64,000 nucleotides of DNA, from positions 9,122,114 to 9,186,113 of the forward strand of contig CM028892.1 of NCBI GenBank assembly GCA_016801885.1, written 5' to 3'. Shown piece after piece: positions 12,201-25,300 of the stretch. The notes below the pieces were generated by a model. That model searched no databases. It was not told the DNA's origin and worked only from the letters and a program-made list of their open reading frames with translations. Position 1 is the first letter of the stretch. Each line of letters begins with the position of its first letter. The stretch comes from Toxotes chatareus. Taxonomy: Eukaryota; Chordata; Actinopteri; Toxotidae. The position numbers and the translations under genes are program-made.

Positions 12201-15200
12201 CCAAGATCTTACCTGTGGATTTGCCTGGTCCTGCATGCACTGAACAAGCATACGTTTGATAACCTCCATATAATGCTGCTGCTGGTTGCCAAAGATTCCT
12301 GGGAAGTTCCTGAAACAAGGCCAAAACATACCAGTCACCCACCGGCTCGTCAGCCTGAACAGACGAGACGTCTGATGTAATCTGCGGCTCACCAGAATAT
12401 GTGCAGGGCGGCTTCTCGCAGACCAACACTGTCGGAGTTGACGGAGTCAAACAGAAACTTGAGCACCTCTGGCCACTGGTTATTCCCATCATCATCTAGA
12501 TTCAAGACAAAACAATCAGAGATAACAGCAACGACGTCTAATCCAACAGCAAGTGAACCAATACCCTTACAACGATGCTATCATGTATGTAAGGTATGAC
12601 ATGATAATACTCCATCCACTGTTTATTATCAATATCTAATCATCACAAAGCCACCAGAATGTAGGAATGAAAAAACTAAATCAGCCAATCAGCTTAAAAA
12701 CAGAACATTACCGATGAGGTTGCGGGAGAGCTCAGCTGCAATGTCGCAGACTTTCTTGCGGATGTTTGGCGAAGTCTCCTGTTGGATGCTGGTCAGCAGT
12801 TCTGTCTTGATGGCCGTCTGCATCTCCAGGGTCAGGCCCGGGTAGATCTCCTCGAAGGACGACGACAGCAGCCGCCGCAGCAGCACTGCCGCCATCTGTT
12901 TGACCTGCGTGGATAAAACACCCGTTTCAACATCATGTCACGCTTCCCACCGTGACCCCCAGCGTGAAAGCCCATAACTTTCCAGTCCATGGTTTATAGT
13001 TTTGATGTGATACTACCAATTTATACCACAACTTTTTTTTTTTAATAAATAAAAACCACCCTGACAAAACCTGCAGCATCTCAGAAAGGCAGAGTCACTC
13101 TCCCTGGGCCAAGCACCTCTCTGCCTGCTCCCATTTCAAGACTCTAAAAATATCAGCCTTGAGGTAAAGAAAAGGAGAGGAAGCATGAGGGACCAAGCAG
13201 CTGGTGGATTCGGAGTAAACATAACTGCCCAAATGCCAAAACTGTGACTCATGGGTCTTCGTGTCAGGCTGTGGTGAAGGCTGACACATGATGACAGGCT
13301 ACATTCTTCAAATGCCACTTTTAAAGCGAACACATTAAGGTAATGTGGACAGGATTCACATGGTGGACATGATGTAATATCACATGAAAATGTATGACTT
13401 TCCAGCAAATACCTTTGACCTAAAATGTTCTTTGTCCCCGATTGTTTAAAAAAAAAAAAAAAAAAAAAAAACACAAAATGTTTTATATCCTTCCTCTAAT
13501 TCAGGCCTGAAGGATAAAACATGTCATGGAAGTGTATGTCTGTACAAACCTCCTCTGCAGCAGATGCATCTCTGACAGCCTGCAGCAAGAATGTGATCTT
13601 GTTCTGTCCCGGGATAGTGTCATAGGTCTCCTGCAAAGAGAATTAATGGACAGTGGTGAGAACGAGACAGGCCATTTGGTGAATGCATACAGATGCAAGC
13701 GCCACAGACACTCTGTTTTAGCCCCTGTGAAAAATGGATTTCTACCAGTGAGAGTGTCATGTTCACTTTATTACAGTCAGAATGAATGCTATCCCACGCT
13801 AGGCACATTTCAAGCTGAAACACATGCTGCAGTCAGACAAAATGCAGGAGGCATGTCCAGAAATCATAGTCATAATCTGGCAGTATTCATGATGATGGGT
13901 GTGGCCATTCAGAAACTAGTGTTATTAACAAGATGTTAATTGTTTTGTCTGTGGAATAAGCTTCAAAAGCCTCTGCTGAAAGCCTGGTTAAACTGTAGGA
14001 CAGAAACTGTGCACACTGGCAAAAGACTAAGTGAGACACGTGCACTTTAGTTGTGTATCAATGATAATAAAGGCGAACTTGTAAATTTGTAAATGAAGAC
14101 AAAAGAGATCTATAATGTAGGAGTCATGGGTTTAGCTTCAATCCTACTCTCCTCACTTATCAAGCTGTTTTTCTGATTCCTTCTGCTTTGCCTTGCTACC
14201 AACGCTGAAGTAACATCCATTGTTGTGTTAATATACTGTGAGGACAAACACCTCGAGGCTGCCTCACCTTCCACAGGTCAGTGGAAGGAGCTGCAAAGTA
14301 TCACCCAAGTTAGCATCCAATTACCAACACCTTACTTGATGAATACTTCATTACATTTACATTGAGACGCTTTGCACATCGTGTGCTGCCCATTTGTTTC
14401 GGTCTCTGCTGATCTTACTGTGCTTATTAAAGCAACATGAGAAGTGCAAACACACATGAGGCTGTATGCTGGTGCAGTGGAACCTTGGGTGTGTGCTCTG
14501 AGGAAGATATCGCTGATGATCACGTGGAAGCTCAACAGTAAACAAAAAGATCTGGTCTTGTTTATCAGGTGAAAGGACTGAGAGAACCCCAGCAAGATGT
14601 CTTTTTAAGTGAACACATTCGCATGACAAAGACAGGGAGGAGTATCACTGTGGCAACAATATGGTGGGGGAGAAAACTTGTTCCTGACCAGTGAATGCTG
14701 AATCCCAATGCCGAGGTATCACTGTCTGTGCCAAATCAAAAAACATTCAAGTGCTATCTTCAGCTCCTGTACTGAGATTAAATACATGCCCACTAGCTAT
14801 AGAAATGCATCCCCAACCTCTGATTTTAACCATAACAGTGCCACACCTTCAAGATTGTAATAATTGTGTAATTCATGGCTTGTAACACCCCTAATCATGT
14901 CTTGAATGGGGTAAACCAGGGGCCTGGACATCTACAAATGTTCAGTAGCTGTGGTCATTAGCTGTTCAAATATGGGTTTAAAGTCCTTTACAGATGGATC
15001 AATTCCTATTATGTGCGTAAGACAGAAAGGGAGAGTTTCTATAAAAGGATGAATTCCAATGAGCTTAGCATCGCGGCAGACAGTCTGTGTTTTATAAAGA
15101 AAAACGCTGACTGCCAGTGAGGGGTGTGTGTGTGTGTATGTGTGATAAGATTCAACCACCTCATCCAAAAGTCGGGTGCTGAAGAGGAAAACTGTGGTAA

Positions 15201-16176
15201 CAAAGCTTTGCCGCGACATGAGGCTAATCGTGGTGTGTGTGTGTGTGGTGGAAGGGGGCAAATGAACAGGCCAGCTAGACTCAGCCAAAACAAATCCTCA
15301 GAGAAACTAATCCAGTGAGAGGGGATGACCCAGGACGAGCCTTTAAAGTGACGTGGCTGAAACTGAGATAAATCACACCATGAGTAACATCAACCCGAAT
15401 AAGGAAGGAAAAAACAGCATGCTTTAAAGTGTTGTGTGAAACAGACTTGCACATAGAATGACTGAAGGCCATTGCATAAGTAACGTTACTGCTAACGTAC
15501 CTCGCCCTCTGAATGAACTCCCTCTCTAACCCCATCTGTAATCTATCCCGTTTTCATTTTGTCGCCCATCATTACGCCTCTAACTTGCCATTGCTGTCCT
15601 TTTTTAATTTATGAAATCCAGCGTTTAATCTTTTGGTATCCCACTATGTCCTACACTAGCTTGCTAGCTAATAAAACTAGCAACACCTAGCTTCATGCTA
15701 CTTCCTGTACTCTACTAGCCAGAAGACTAGCTTCACTGTCAGCTGGAGAAATTGGGACTGGTACCTAACAAACTGATCGTTTCACTTTGAATCAAGCCGA
15801 ATGAGCTCCGCACACACACAGACAAACACACAGTGTCACGACTGGCATCGTGTTTATGAGATCAACATTATGTCCACATAACTACGCAACACGGTGGAGG
15901 TAGTTAGCGTTAGCTGACTAGTACTCCGTGTCGGCTTCACATCGCACGTGGACTCTCCGCGCTTGACGTGAAAGCTCGCTGCGCGCGCGGCCAGGATGGG
16001 TAGCTAACAGGCGGTTAGCTTTCACTGACCAGATCGCACCGTTTTCCACAACCGCCGATCTTGTCAGCCGTGAAAGCAACTACGATTCCTTCTCTTACCT
16101 CTGCTTGTTTCCTGACGTTGTTGTCAGGGCTCATCAGGTTACCCAGCAAGAGGTAGAACTGCTGCTGTTCCGCCAT
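6260..16176 (-). CDS. ipo5: Importin-5 (karyopherin beta-3 / RanBP5)
   Basis: Nuclear import receptor that carries cargo such as ribosomal proteins and histones through the pore and releases it on binding Ran-GTP. Coding exons, 5' to 3' on the - strand: 16099-16176 (ATG at 16176, [18 protein letters not shown]), 13550-13630, 12712-12904, 12393-12495, 12213-12309, 12018-12122, 11497-11619, 11265-11385, 11065-11152, 10659-10765, 10447-10571, 10121-10210, 9700-9873, 9313-9531, 9142-9225, 8919-9051, 8673-8794, 8490-8586, 8160-8332, 7967-8078, 7816-7871, 7583-7705, 7153-7372, 6831-7059, 6592-6733 and 6260-6346 (TGA). The phases join to 3,282 nt, 1,093 residues; mammalian importin-5 is about 1,097. 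HEAT-repeat signatures run throughout ([71 protein letters not shown]). Acidic loops occur at residues 310-328 ([18 protein letters not shown]) and in the 7816-7871 exon ([10 protein letters not shown]). Intron 8333-8489 is AT-AC; the other introns read GT-AG. Identity is certain. Confidence 0.97.
8333..8489 (-). other. ipo5: U12-type AT-AC intron of ipo5
   Basis: Read on the - strand, this 157-nt intron starts ATATCCTTT and ends TTCCTTAAC-TGTCTCAC. These are the exact minor-spliceosome 5' splice site and branch-point consensus sequences, with an AC terminus. No AG acceptor exists where the protein requires a junction. Splicing G|...|GT restores a glycine codon and the conserved reading [13 protein letters not shown]. 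The branch A sits about 10 nt from the 3' end, as expected for U12 introns. Confidence 0.93.
12905..13549 (-). other. ipo5: ipo5 intron 2
   Basis: Intron between the second and third coding exons. It carries a long A tract near 13446-13470 (+ strand) and shorter A/T runs. No gene or family-level repeat was recognised. Confidence 0.55.
13631..16098 (-). other. ipo5: ipo5 intron 1
   Basis: This 2.5 kb first intron holds no further coding exon that I can recognise. Its promoter-proximal part (15900-16080 on +) is CpG-rich, including a GCGCGCGCGG run, and probably belongs to the ipo5 CpG island. A short TG tract lies at 15122-15143. Confidence 0.6.
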
Positions 16177-16268
16177 TGCAGTGAGATCCAAAAAGACCAG
16201 CCGGGTGGAGAAGCGGCGAAATGAGACCGGTCGACGCTGCTTCGGTCACACAATGCTGCTGTAGTCCC

Positions 16269-16337
16269 ATTGGTTTGCTTTATGCAACTGTACTCGCTGC
16301 TCATTGGACCCGAGGCCTGTAGCAGAGCGCCTATTGG
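16269..16337 (-). promoter_or_regulatory. ipo5: ipo5 promoter: three inverted CCAAT boxes
   Basis: ATTGG pentamers, i.e. CCAAT on the coding strand of ipo5, lie at 16269-16273, 16303-16307 and 16333-16337. Spacing is 34 and 30 nt, about 95-160 nt upstream of the start codon. Regularly spaced CCAAT boxes at about three helical turns are typical NF-Y platforms of TATA-less housekeeping promoters. No TATA box was found nearby. The role is inferred from motif spacing. Confidence 0.6.
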
Positions 16338-16459
16338 ATGGAATGGTCACAGGAAAAGTGAATGTTGTTCCTATTAGTTAATAGTGAATTACCAAAGCGC
16401 GGGAAGTTACCGTATCGGCGCTTGGAAATAGAAACAACTGTGCATTATGAATGGCGGAG

Positions 16460-16620
16460 AGTAACTAAGTAAATTTACTCAAGTATAGTACTTAAAGCAC
16501 AATGTTGATGTACTTTTTCGTTACTCGAATTTTACGTTACTTTTGACTTTTGCTTCACTACATTTCAGCTGTAAATATTATCTACTTTTCTCTGCTACAT
16601 GTGTTCGACAGGTAGATATA
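16460..16620. repeat. Degenerate teleost interspersed repeat
   Basis: The block begins GTAACTAAGTAAATTTACTC and continues with AAGTA/ACTTAA pairs, then CTTCACTACATTTCAG. This reads as a decayed copy of a very common fish repeat of the type AGTAACTAAGTACATTTACTCAAG. I recognise the family by sequence feel only and cannot give a database name. It lies about 130 bp upstream of the ipo5 CCAAT cluster. Confidence 0.55.
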
Positions 16621-18282
16621 CCTGCAGAGTGAACCACCCAGTTTCGCCTCAACAAGCAACAAGAGTAAAATATATATCATTCATAGTCATGTAATAACAC
16701 AATATGTACGTGTTCGTTACAGACGTGAAAACCTTCTGACATGTGGCATCTTTGGAAACGTTAGGACCGTGTCTTAAATGCAAAATAAGTCCTCTTATAT
16801 ATACATATATTTTTGCATGTTTTAATGATTAAAATACAATGTGCGCTGTTACCATAGAGGGTGTGGGAGCAGGTTTCCCCACTAGATGGCACCAAAGCTT
16901 TGCTCAGTGATTTCGGCAATGTACTTTTCTCAATGAATCCGGCATACTTCTGCCATTAGAATTACTAGTATGTTTGTAGGTCACATAAACTATCAAAAAG
17001 CTGCAAAACAATTGGAAGACATTTGGTGGAAACACAGCCTTTGGCAAGATAAACAGATAAGAGGACATTTGCTTGTGTCTCCTTTTCTGTATATCAGTGT
17101 TATTGCCCATTTAATGACCATATTATTGCTCTGTTCCAGCATTCATTTCGCCACAAAACCTAGTTTATTTTTTTGTTAAAATTCATTCAGGTCTATGCCA
17201 CTAACCAGGGACGCTCTGCTGTTCTTGAGCTGTTTACTGTTACCGAATTTATTTGGTCAATTCTGTGTCCTGACAGCACCCCTACTGGTCTGCGTTAGAC
17301 CTGTGACTTGCCACCGTTCACCGGGCTGCAGCGGTTCAGACCTCTGGACAGCGGGGCTACCGATAATCTGCACCACCTGTGTCTCTGAAACCAGACGATT
17401 AAAATCAGCTGGGATCCCACGATGAGTCAAAAGTGAAAGGTAAGATCGACATTTACATTTGGTTGCATTGGCCCACTCATCATCGTTTTTATTAGATTTG
17501 GCTCCGACGGGGAAATAATTAACATCGAACTCCATTCAAGAATTAAAGTTTTATTGTTGCAGAGCTTTCTGGAAAACACATTTGCATTTGAAATATTTAA
17601 GGAAGCTTTTGGTCGGGTCCATTTACCAATTCGGCTCCACCAATACCCGTATTAAATCTGCAGGAGATTTACTAAATAGTGTGTAGGTGATGATAACCGG
17701 ACTTTGTTGCATGCTTTGGTACTGGAGCGGAAAAAATGACATAATTAAAAAATCCTTCCAATATTTGTCAGCCTGATTCTTCTTGTCTCACATTTGCTCT
17801 GACATTTCTCAGTACAAATTTATTTAAACAGACAAAAACAGTTTTTACAAGAAATATTAAAATCTTTAGATTTTTTGTTAGTTCATGTATGATTGATTTT
17901 ATTACAGTATATTACAGTATTTGTTCAATTTCTGAAATTTGCCGTAGGTTTTCATGTTGAACCCTGTTGACCTGCTGACCTCTTAGCCTATCCTCCCTTA
18001 CCCTTACACCAAACATCATACATACATACGTACATACCTCAGAGAGGATGACACCCTCTGTATTTGGTGATTCTTTATGTTCTGTGGCACCATTTTGGGT
18101 TGAAACTGTGCATTTTTATCATCCACTGCAGCAAATAAATAGAGTCATTGTCAGAAAGTTTTATTCTCCCTCCAACACATTTCTGTTAAAAAAAAAAAAA
18201 AAACAAGTTAGATGTAATCTGTTTCAGGCTGTATTTCACTGACATCACTCTTCTTTCTTGTCCTCACTGCTGTTCCTGGCAG

Positions 18283-18314
18283 GATTAACAATACGCTGGA
18301 AAACCGCAGTACAG
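18283..18314 (+). other. Exon-like segment, possible sema5b 5' UTR exon
   Basis: A 32-nt segment is preceded by a strong pyrimidine tract ending CTGGCAG and followed by GTATGT. It has no coding signature. Position on the + strand upstream of sema5b suggests an untranslated exon, but splice-like sites arise often by chance. Confidence 0.2.
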
Positions 18315-19144
18315 GTATGTTAAAGACATTTTAGAGCATATTTAGGAACTGTATTGTGCTTTTATTTTGTTTTCTACCACATTTTAAATGTTTAAAATCT
18401 GCTCAGGAGCTGAGTGGAAACAGAGCTGCTTAGACTCTTCCACTACATACAAGGACTTACTGCAGCTAATATATAACCCTTAAATGTAAGTGGCATTAAA
18501 TCATTAAGTTGGACGCCTGAATGTGTTACCCACAGACCTCCACAGTTTCACATGAGGTCAGGCTGAAGTGGAAAAGGAGAGGAAGATGGATGAGGAGAGA
18601 AAGAGTAAGTTTAGTGCTGAAGGGGCTGATGGACAGGCAGGCGGCTGGTTTTCTCCCCACACAGCGCCCAGAATTCACAGAGGATCCTGAGACTGTGTGA
18701 GCGAGCTTAGCCTCTGTTTATTCAGGGAAAGTTGTTAGTGCTTCGTGTTTTTCCTGGAAAACTCAGTAGAAAGCCGCAGTCCTCCAACGTCGGCGTACGA
18801 GCCGTTTCTCTCTCATTTTTACTTTTCTATTTCTACACAAGTAAATAAAGAAAATATGGAGTGTAAATAAGACAGGTTTGGATCTGTCAGACTCAGAATA
18901 TACATTTCTTTTTTCACACTGATAGCATGAGGCCAGCACCTTCCACTCAGTTCAAGTCTTGGACTCTATGCTAAGCTAGTCTAGTCCTGGACCAACGTTA
19001 AGCTGAGTGGATTTGATCCCTCACATTTAGTATATTTCTTAGTTTGTCAGAGCATTTAACCTTGATGCTTGTGGTTCCCCATGAGTTTCCTCACCGGGCT
19101 TCTTCTCCAGCCTCTGAACTGCACCTTAACCCTGTTTCTACTAC

Positions 19145-19145
<1 letters not shown>

Positions 19146-19188
<43 letters not shown>
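19146..19188. repeat. (TG)n microsatellite
   Basis: About 21 perfect TG units in the interval between ipo5 and sema5b. Likely polymorphic. Confidence 0.95.
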
Positions 19189-19192
<4 letters not shown>

Positions 19193-21676
19193 CCTGTAAG
19201 CACAATTTTATTGCTCCAGTAAAAAGGTAAACCTCAGTGACTGCAGGGTTTTTAAAAATCAACACAGTCGGGCTTGTTTAAAACGGAGGGAGCTGAATGT
19301 TTGAAGCATTAAAAGTCAATATTTCTTTGTGACACACAGACCAAGTTTCACAGAGGAGCGCTATGTCCTGGACATCCATTATCAGGTGCTGGTGGGGTTA
19401 AGACACACTTATCTTGCAGCTGTGGATTAATGGAAGTCACTGGAGTTTAACTAATAGTCTTTTTTAATTCAGTTACGAGTGCAGGACCAGGACTTTATCA
19501 GGTGTACACCTTATCTTCTGTGCTGCAAACTTGCTTTGAAGGAAATGTAATTCCTGCCTAAATTACGTTCACATGCAGTTTTTTTTTTTTTTTTTTTTGA
19601 TGATCAAAGATGTTTTCAGCTCATTGCATTGGTTTTACAGGCCACAGCTTAACTGTTGGTTCAGTCTCACCGCTCTCATTAACCTCGTTTCCAGACACAC
19701 CAGGCAGCTGTTTTCAGCAAAACAAATGCTGATACATTTTCTGAATCATACAAGGTGATACAGAAGTCACCATCACATTCACTCGTTTTAGCTGACAGGC
19801 TGTTGACCTTCTTTTTAGCCCCCATGAAGTCCACTGTCCTCTGTAGAAGCTGGCTATCGTTCACTGGTCCTGGTTTGGTTTTTCCTCAGCTCTCCCCTGC
19901 ACCTCGCTGTGCCTGTAATCTTTCAGCCTCAGCAGTGACAGGAGGGCAGTAAAAACAGAGCCGGAGGAGGTCATCCTGAAGTTTGCACAGGATCGAGCCA
20001 TTCATCCTCTCAGGGGGGTTTGGTACTCTGCTGTGGTGAGACTGAGGCTGACAGAGATGAATGTCCTGCTCTGTAACGGTTGGGGATGAAGCCGGGAATT
20101 TGTCTCTTATGCTCTGCCGGGCACACGGGAAGCTAAACGAGCCTGTCGCTTCTCAGCGGATATGATTAAATGGCACCATTAATTTCTGAATGGCAGATGG
20201 GCAGCCGCTTTTACAGCCATGCCTGAGTGGTGTCTCTGTCAACAGTGCGGAGACCTGTCATGTTTCCTGCTTGTTGACACAGACACGAATCGGGTTGATG
20301 GATTTGACGTAGAGCACAAAGCAGTTTAAACTTGAAAACACAGCCTCACTTATCCTGCTAATTTTCCTTGTCCACAGTGAAAAGGAGTCAGATTTGTTCA
20401 GACGATGGAGACTGTTTTTAAAAAGCTCAGTTTTTAGATGAGAGAAATTAGTGCAGACAGAAGACTTCAGCATGTCAACAGCTGTGTGATTGTGAAACTG
20501 TGCCGTGGGATTTGAATGAGCCTCTCGGTGCTGGAGATAGTGATCATACAGTACAGAGTAGTAAATATTACCTTTTTAAACAATGCTCAGAAACTGTGTC
20601 AGAGAGGAGCTGGCTCAGCGGTGTGTGTGTTTCTAATGTGGGTGTTACAGCTTCATATTTTAATGCTGCTAAATGTAGAAGTTAGAAAACGTTTGGCTCT
20701 GGTGTGTCCAAAGTAGATTTAACTTCTGTCACGTTCTAACTACTTCCAGTATTTTATTAACGTCATGTTCTTTCTGTCATTGGTGGTGACTCTGGAGGCC
20801 AGACTGGATTTCTTTGTTTAGGCAAACAAAATGTTTGTCTGAGCTAATGGCATCTGCTGTTGACTCTGTCTCCCGATTCATTTGCACTCTGATGATACTG
20901 CAGCCATGTGCGACCCACACCAAGGCTCATTTTCTATCCAGATGATTTAAAATTCGCCTCAGAAAACTTAACCCTCTTGTTTGTCTTTAAGTGCTGATTT
21001 AGATGCTGATTGTGTGTTTGAAGTAGTTTGTTAACGGCCCTCAACAGCTCAGCAACTCGCTGCATTTTAATTACTGTAAAAACACAGTGAGCACTAGATA
21101 TTTAGACTTCACAGCTGAACCAAGTAGACTTTGATAAAACAAAGTGAAAATGTTTTATTATTTGGCCTAAAGAGTCTTTTATAGATGATGAGATTGATGG
21201 GATTACCTCAGATTCTTAGGTTGGACCTGAATTAATTTCATCAAGCACTTACTGTTCTCGTCAGTCGGTCATTGACTGACTGTTTTGCAGTAATCTGGGT
21301 CAGTGCATCAGCCTGAAAAGAATTATTAAGTTATAGAATCAAGTGTAAACCTGTTGACGGGTGATCGGTGGTAAATGCAGAGCAGAAACACCACAGTACT
21401 GAGCCCCTCAGACCAAAATCTAAAACTGGATCTCACAAGCATAACAATACACTCACACAGGGCAGACGTCCTCTCTCTGCTCAGAGAGTTAACAGTTTGC
21501 TCTGCACAAACAGGAATGCTTTGCTCCCCCCACCTCCCCTACTCACACACTACCCCCCATACTCCCCCCCACCTCTCTGCACACACTCTGGTCAGCGTGC
21601 CACTGCGTGTCGATGTGTAACAAGTTCTTTCTTTCTTGTTTTTCATGTCTCTGTCCTCCTCTCTCGCCATGTGAAG

Positions 21677-21733
21677 CGTCGGGATCTGTGCCAATCGTTT
21701 GTCTCTCTGAAGCAGTTTGGTGATGGTGGACAA
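21677..21733 (+). other. Exon-like segment, possible sema5b 5' UTR exon
   Basis: A 57-nt segment lies between a pyrimidine-rich stretch ending GTGAAG and the donor GTAAGT. One frame is open but matches no family known to me. It could be untranslated sema5b sequence or chance. Confidence 0.18.
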
Positions 21734-22284
21734 GTAAGTTTATTTTCCTGTATATTTCTGTGTGCAGTGTGTGTGTGTGTCCGTGCATGCAATCCATGTG
21801 GAGGTTGGCTGTTTCAGTGCAATTACTTATTCTTTTGTGTTGTCCTTTCTGTCTTTGTGTCTAACTCTCCCTCCTACTTTTGCTGCCTGTTTTTCTGCCT
21901 GTTTGTCTGTCTGTTTCTTCTCTGCAGGCTCATTCCTTCTTTAACAATATATAATATGACCCTTCACGTCTCCCTCCATCCCCTCATTTCACTCCCATCC
22001 TCAGCGTATATCACTCTGTCTCTGACTTCGGAGACTACATGTTGCGTAGATGCACGTGTGTTAACCCTCGGGAGAAGGGGGGGGTGAGGGGGACCAGGTA
22101 ATGTGTGTTGGATATTTCCTTTGTTCTGTCTGAGGCACGAATGCTGAAATTTTCAAGGGTGAAGGAGAGAGAAGCAAAGGAGAGATGCAGGAAAAAACTC
22201 CCAACTCTGAATCAATAACCTCTGTCTGGGTTCTAAAATTATGTCTGAATGTGTGTGTGTGTTTTTTTTATTGTTATTTTTCAG

Positions 22285-22323
22285 CCTGACCATTCAATGG
22301 ATGAGCAATAAGCCTTTTGTCAA
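22285..22323 (+). other. Exon-like segment, possible sema5b 5' UTR exon
   Basis: A 39-nt segment is flanked by TTTTTCAG and GTAAGAG. No family similarity was recognised. Together with the segment at 21677-21733 it may form part of a spliced leader, but the evidence is splice-site motifs only. Confidence 0.18.
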
Positions 22324-25300
22324 GTAAGAGACTCAAGTTACATTGACTCTAACCTTGGGCAATTTTTAAAATTCCTTTTTTTAAGAAGCGTGTTTTTGGG
22401 ATAGTGATGAATATTTTTGACTAGAAGCAGCTTGAAATCTGGATGTAAAAACTACAGTTAGCGTCTCCTCCCACAAAATATTTGCTTGCAGCAGGACTGG
22501 CACCCCTCATTCATGATTACATGACTAATAGGCTCAAGGTTGACTTGCACTGAAACAAAATATCTTGAATATTTTTCATCCATTTGCTTTATAACCACAT
22601 TTGTCAAAAGAATTTGATAAAATTTCTGGTTAAACGCAGCCGTTCAGGTGGAACCCTGCCTTTGAATTTGCTTACATTGTGATAATTATTATTTAATCTG
22701 TATGCACAGAGGGTGTTATGCACCCTCGTTGTGTCGCTTACTCCAGAAAGAAAAAGAAATTGAGTTCATGACAAGAGAACAGAGGGAGACAGAGAGGAGC
22801 GAGGGGAGATAGGAAGAGAGGGATCAGTGCAGCTGTGTGCCTCTTTAGGATTCCTGCTCTCTACCTCCTCTCGCCGGGGCCAAACCGGCATCATTAGGTT
22901 TGGCAAATTACCCGAGCGGCCATTGTGGCGCAGCCATGGCACGTTAGTGTGTCTTTTTAACTGTGGCTAAACTCAGTCTATTCACTTGTAAAAGAGAGCG
23001 GCCATTGGCAGATAGTTGGCAGGTTGCACAGAGAGGCCATTCACCCCGGTAGGAAGGAGCTGGGAATACTGCCTCGGAAATGGTCCTCTCTGAATATTTT
23101 GATGGAGAGACTCTGGATGCCCTCTTAGTGTCCAGTTACTGCAAGTAACAAATCTCCATGAACTGACTTCATTGGTCGTTAATACTAATTTTAATAGGTG
23201 ATGGTCAGTTACCCTCAAGTGAGAGCTGCTACTGTAACAGCCAGGGAGAGATTTCTAGGGATTTGCTGCTGTTTTGTGAGACTTTTTTTTTTTTTTTAAA
23301 TTTAAGGAGGAATTTGTAGTTTGGAATCCCAGGTCCTTGGGTGTAGGGAGGTGGGGGGATTCACTGTTTCCTTTAAAGATATTTGGATGGAGTTCAAGTA
23401 TTCCAGTGGAGAGAGTTTAGACAAGAGGCAGATATACAAGGGTCAGACACTGGACTCCCGTCTTTTCTTTTTCTTGAAATGGAGGAACAAATTATGCAGC
23501 TCCTGAATGGAGAAATAATTGCTTGTAATTAATTTCCCTGTCATATATCACCTCGGTAAAGTGGATTTGTCTGGATTTTAATGAAGCTCACTTAACATGT
23601 ACACCCAGAGTCTGTGTAATCCTGGTGGACGTGCTGTTAAGCATTTTCAAGGTCTTTGTGCATCTTTTGTAGTCAGATCACAACACATAATTCAGTGTAA
23701 TAGCTGCTCCTAAGGTATGGCCGAAGAGGTTTCACTCATCCTGACAGAAGAAGAAACAGCACCTTCAAAGTGCCGGCATGGCTGCCCTGTTCATCCTAAA
23801 GAGGTTCACCCAGGCCTTAATCCTTCCTTCATCACTCAGTTACATATAAGCTTGTGGTTGAATGTATACAAGTGACACACACCATGGGAGGGTAATCTCC
23901 TCGGTGTGTGGAAACACTGAGGTGTTGTGCTCCCTCAGCTCGTCTGAAGACAAAGCCCAGGCTGCTTGAATAGAAATTTATTGAAACAAAGAAGAGAGGC
24001 TCACAGAAATACACAAGATGCATTATCTTCACGCAGTGCAGGTTAGTAACTGTCAGACGTTCCCAGACAAAAAGAACAGCCAGGAGATTTTTTTAGTTTT
24101 TGCAGTGCGTAAAGTTTGCACAACTGTGATGATGAAGAGCTGCGGGAACACCACGACTCTGTCCAAACACTTGTTGCTGTGTCACAACATTTCCACCAGC
24201 ACGAAAGGAGAAACTCCGGAGGCTGCAGCTCATTCTCTCAACTTTCTGCTGAGATATGTGTGGAAATCGAAAGCATCCTCCCAGACTTTATCTAATCGTT
24301 GCGCTTCCTTGTGAATTTCCAGATACTTTTGGGGCGACTGAAGAATTATTTAGAACAATCTGAACAGGAGAAATCACCCGTTAGTTTAACTGGCCACTGT
24401 CTGTAAGACAAGTAAACAAGCTTTTTAAGGTGTTGCAAATGGAGAAGGTTGGGAGCCACTGATTTAAAGAGCTGAGGCCACCCTGCTGTCTGTTCTAAGA
24501 TTTATTTGCTTAGATTTAGACCTTAGAGAGTAGCCTGGATTAGAGCCAGACCAATGAATCAGGGAGGATAATGTGATCTTATAGCAGATATATCAGATAT
24601 AGATTGTTGCACCCACATTACTCCAACCCTCCGTGAAACCTTGTATAAATTACTTTCCCTAAATAATGTATCTCCTCCAAATCTTAAAAAAAAAAAAGCA
24701 AACTGAAAAATTTGGATTATGAGAAATGATAAAGGCAGTTTAATTAACTCTGTATTGGCTGAGAAAGCGGCACTTATTGAACGTGTATGGGGGAAATAGC
24801 TCAGCCTTTTCACCATGCAGGGTTTGTATATATTTTAACTGAAGGAAATGCAACAAATCAAATGCCTGTAACAAATGTCCAAGTAAAGTGAGACGGCAGG
24901 TCTATATATGGACATAGGTCTTGAAGAAGACATCAGCACTGAGCAGTTTTTGTTGCAGGGTTAGTTCAGATCTTAAGAAGTGATGGATAACAGACTCCCC
25001 TCCCATGATGGGCACACAGTTAATGACTTTAAGGCCTAATTATAATCATTGCTTTGATCAGCACAACTCAGGTTTCTGGACAGCACTCAGAATATGTGTT
25101 GCGTGTGGATCCAGAGAGGACTGTAATTATTACTCTGGCTGTCTCTCTCTTACCTAAATCCAAACATATTCCTGGTCAGTAATTAAGGTGTGTATATGTA
25201 CACTTTGTTGTGTGAGAGGAAGAGAACTTTGGTGTTGACATATTTTTTTGAGTCTCATTTGTGAGCCATTAAAGTTTCCAACAGTCTGAAAAAAATAATG

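Noticed and set aside
21368..22087. 239-codon open frame upstream of sema5b
   Set aside because: Low-complexity C/T-rich translation (Phe/Leu/Ser/Cys runs) with no family resemblance. The frame does not begin at an ATG that fits an exon structure.
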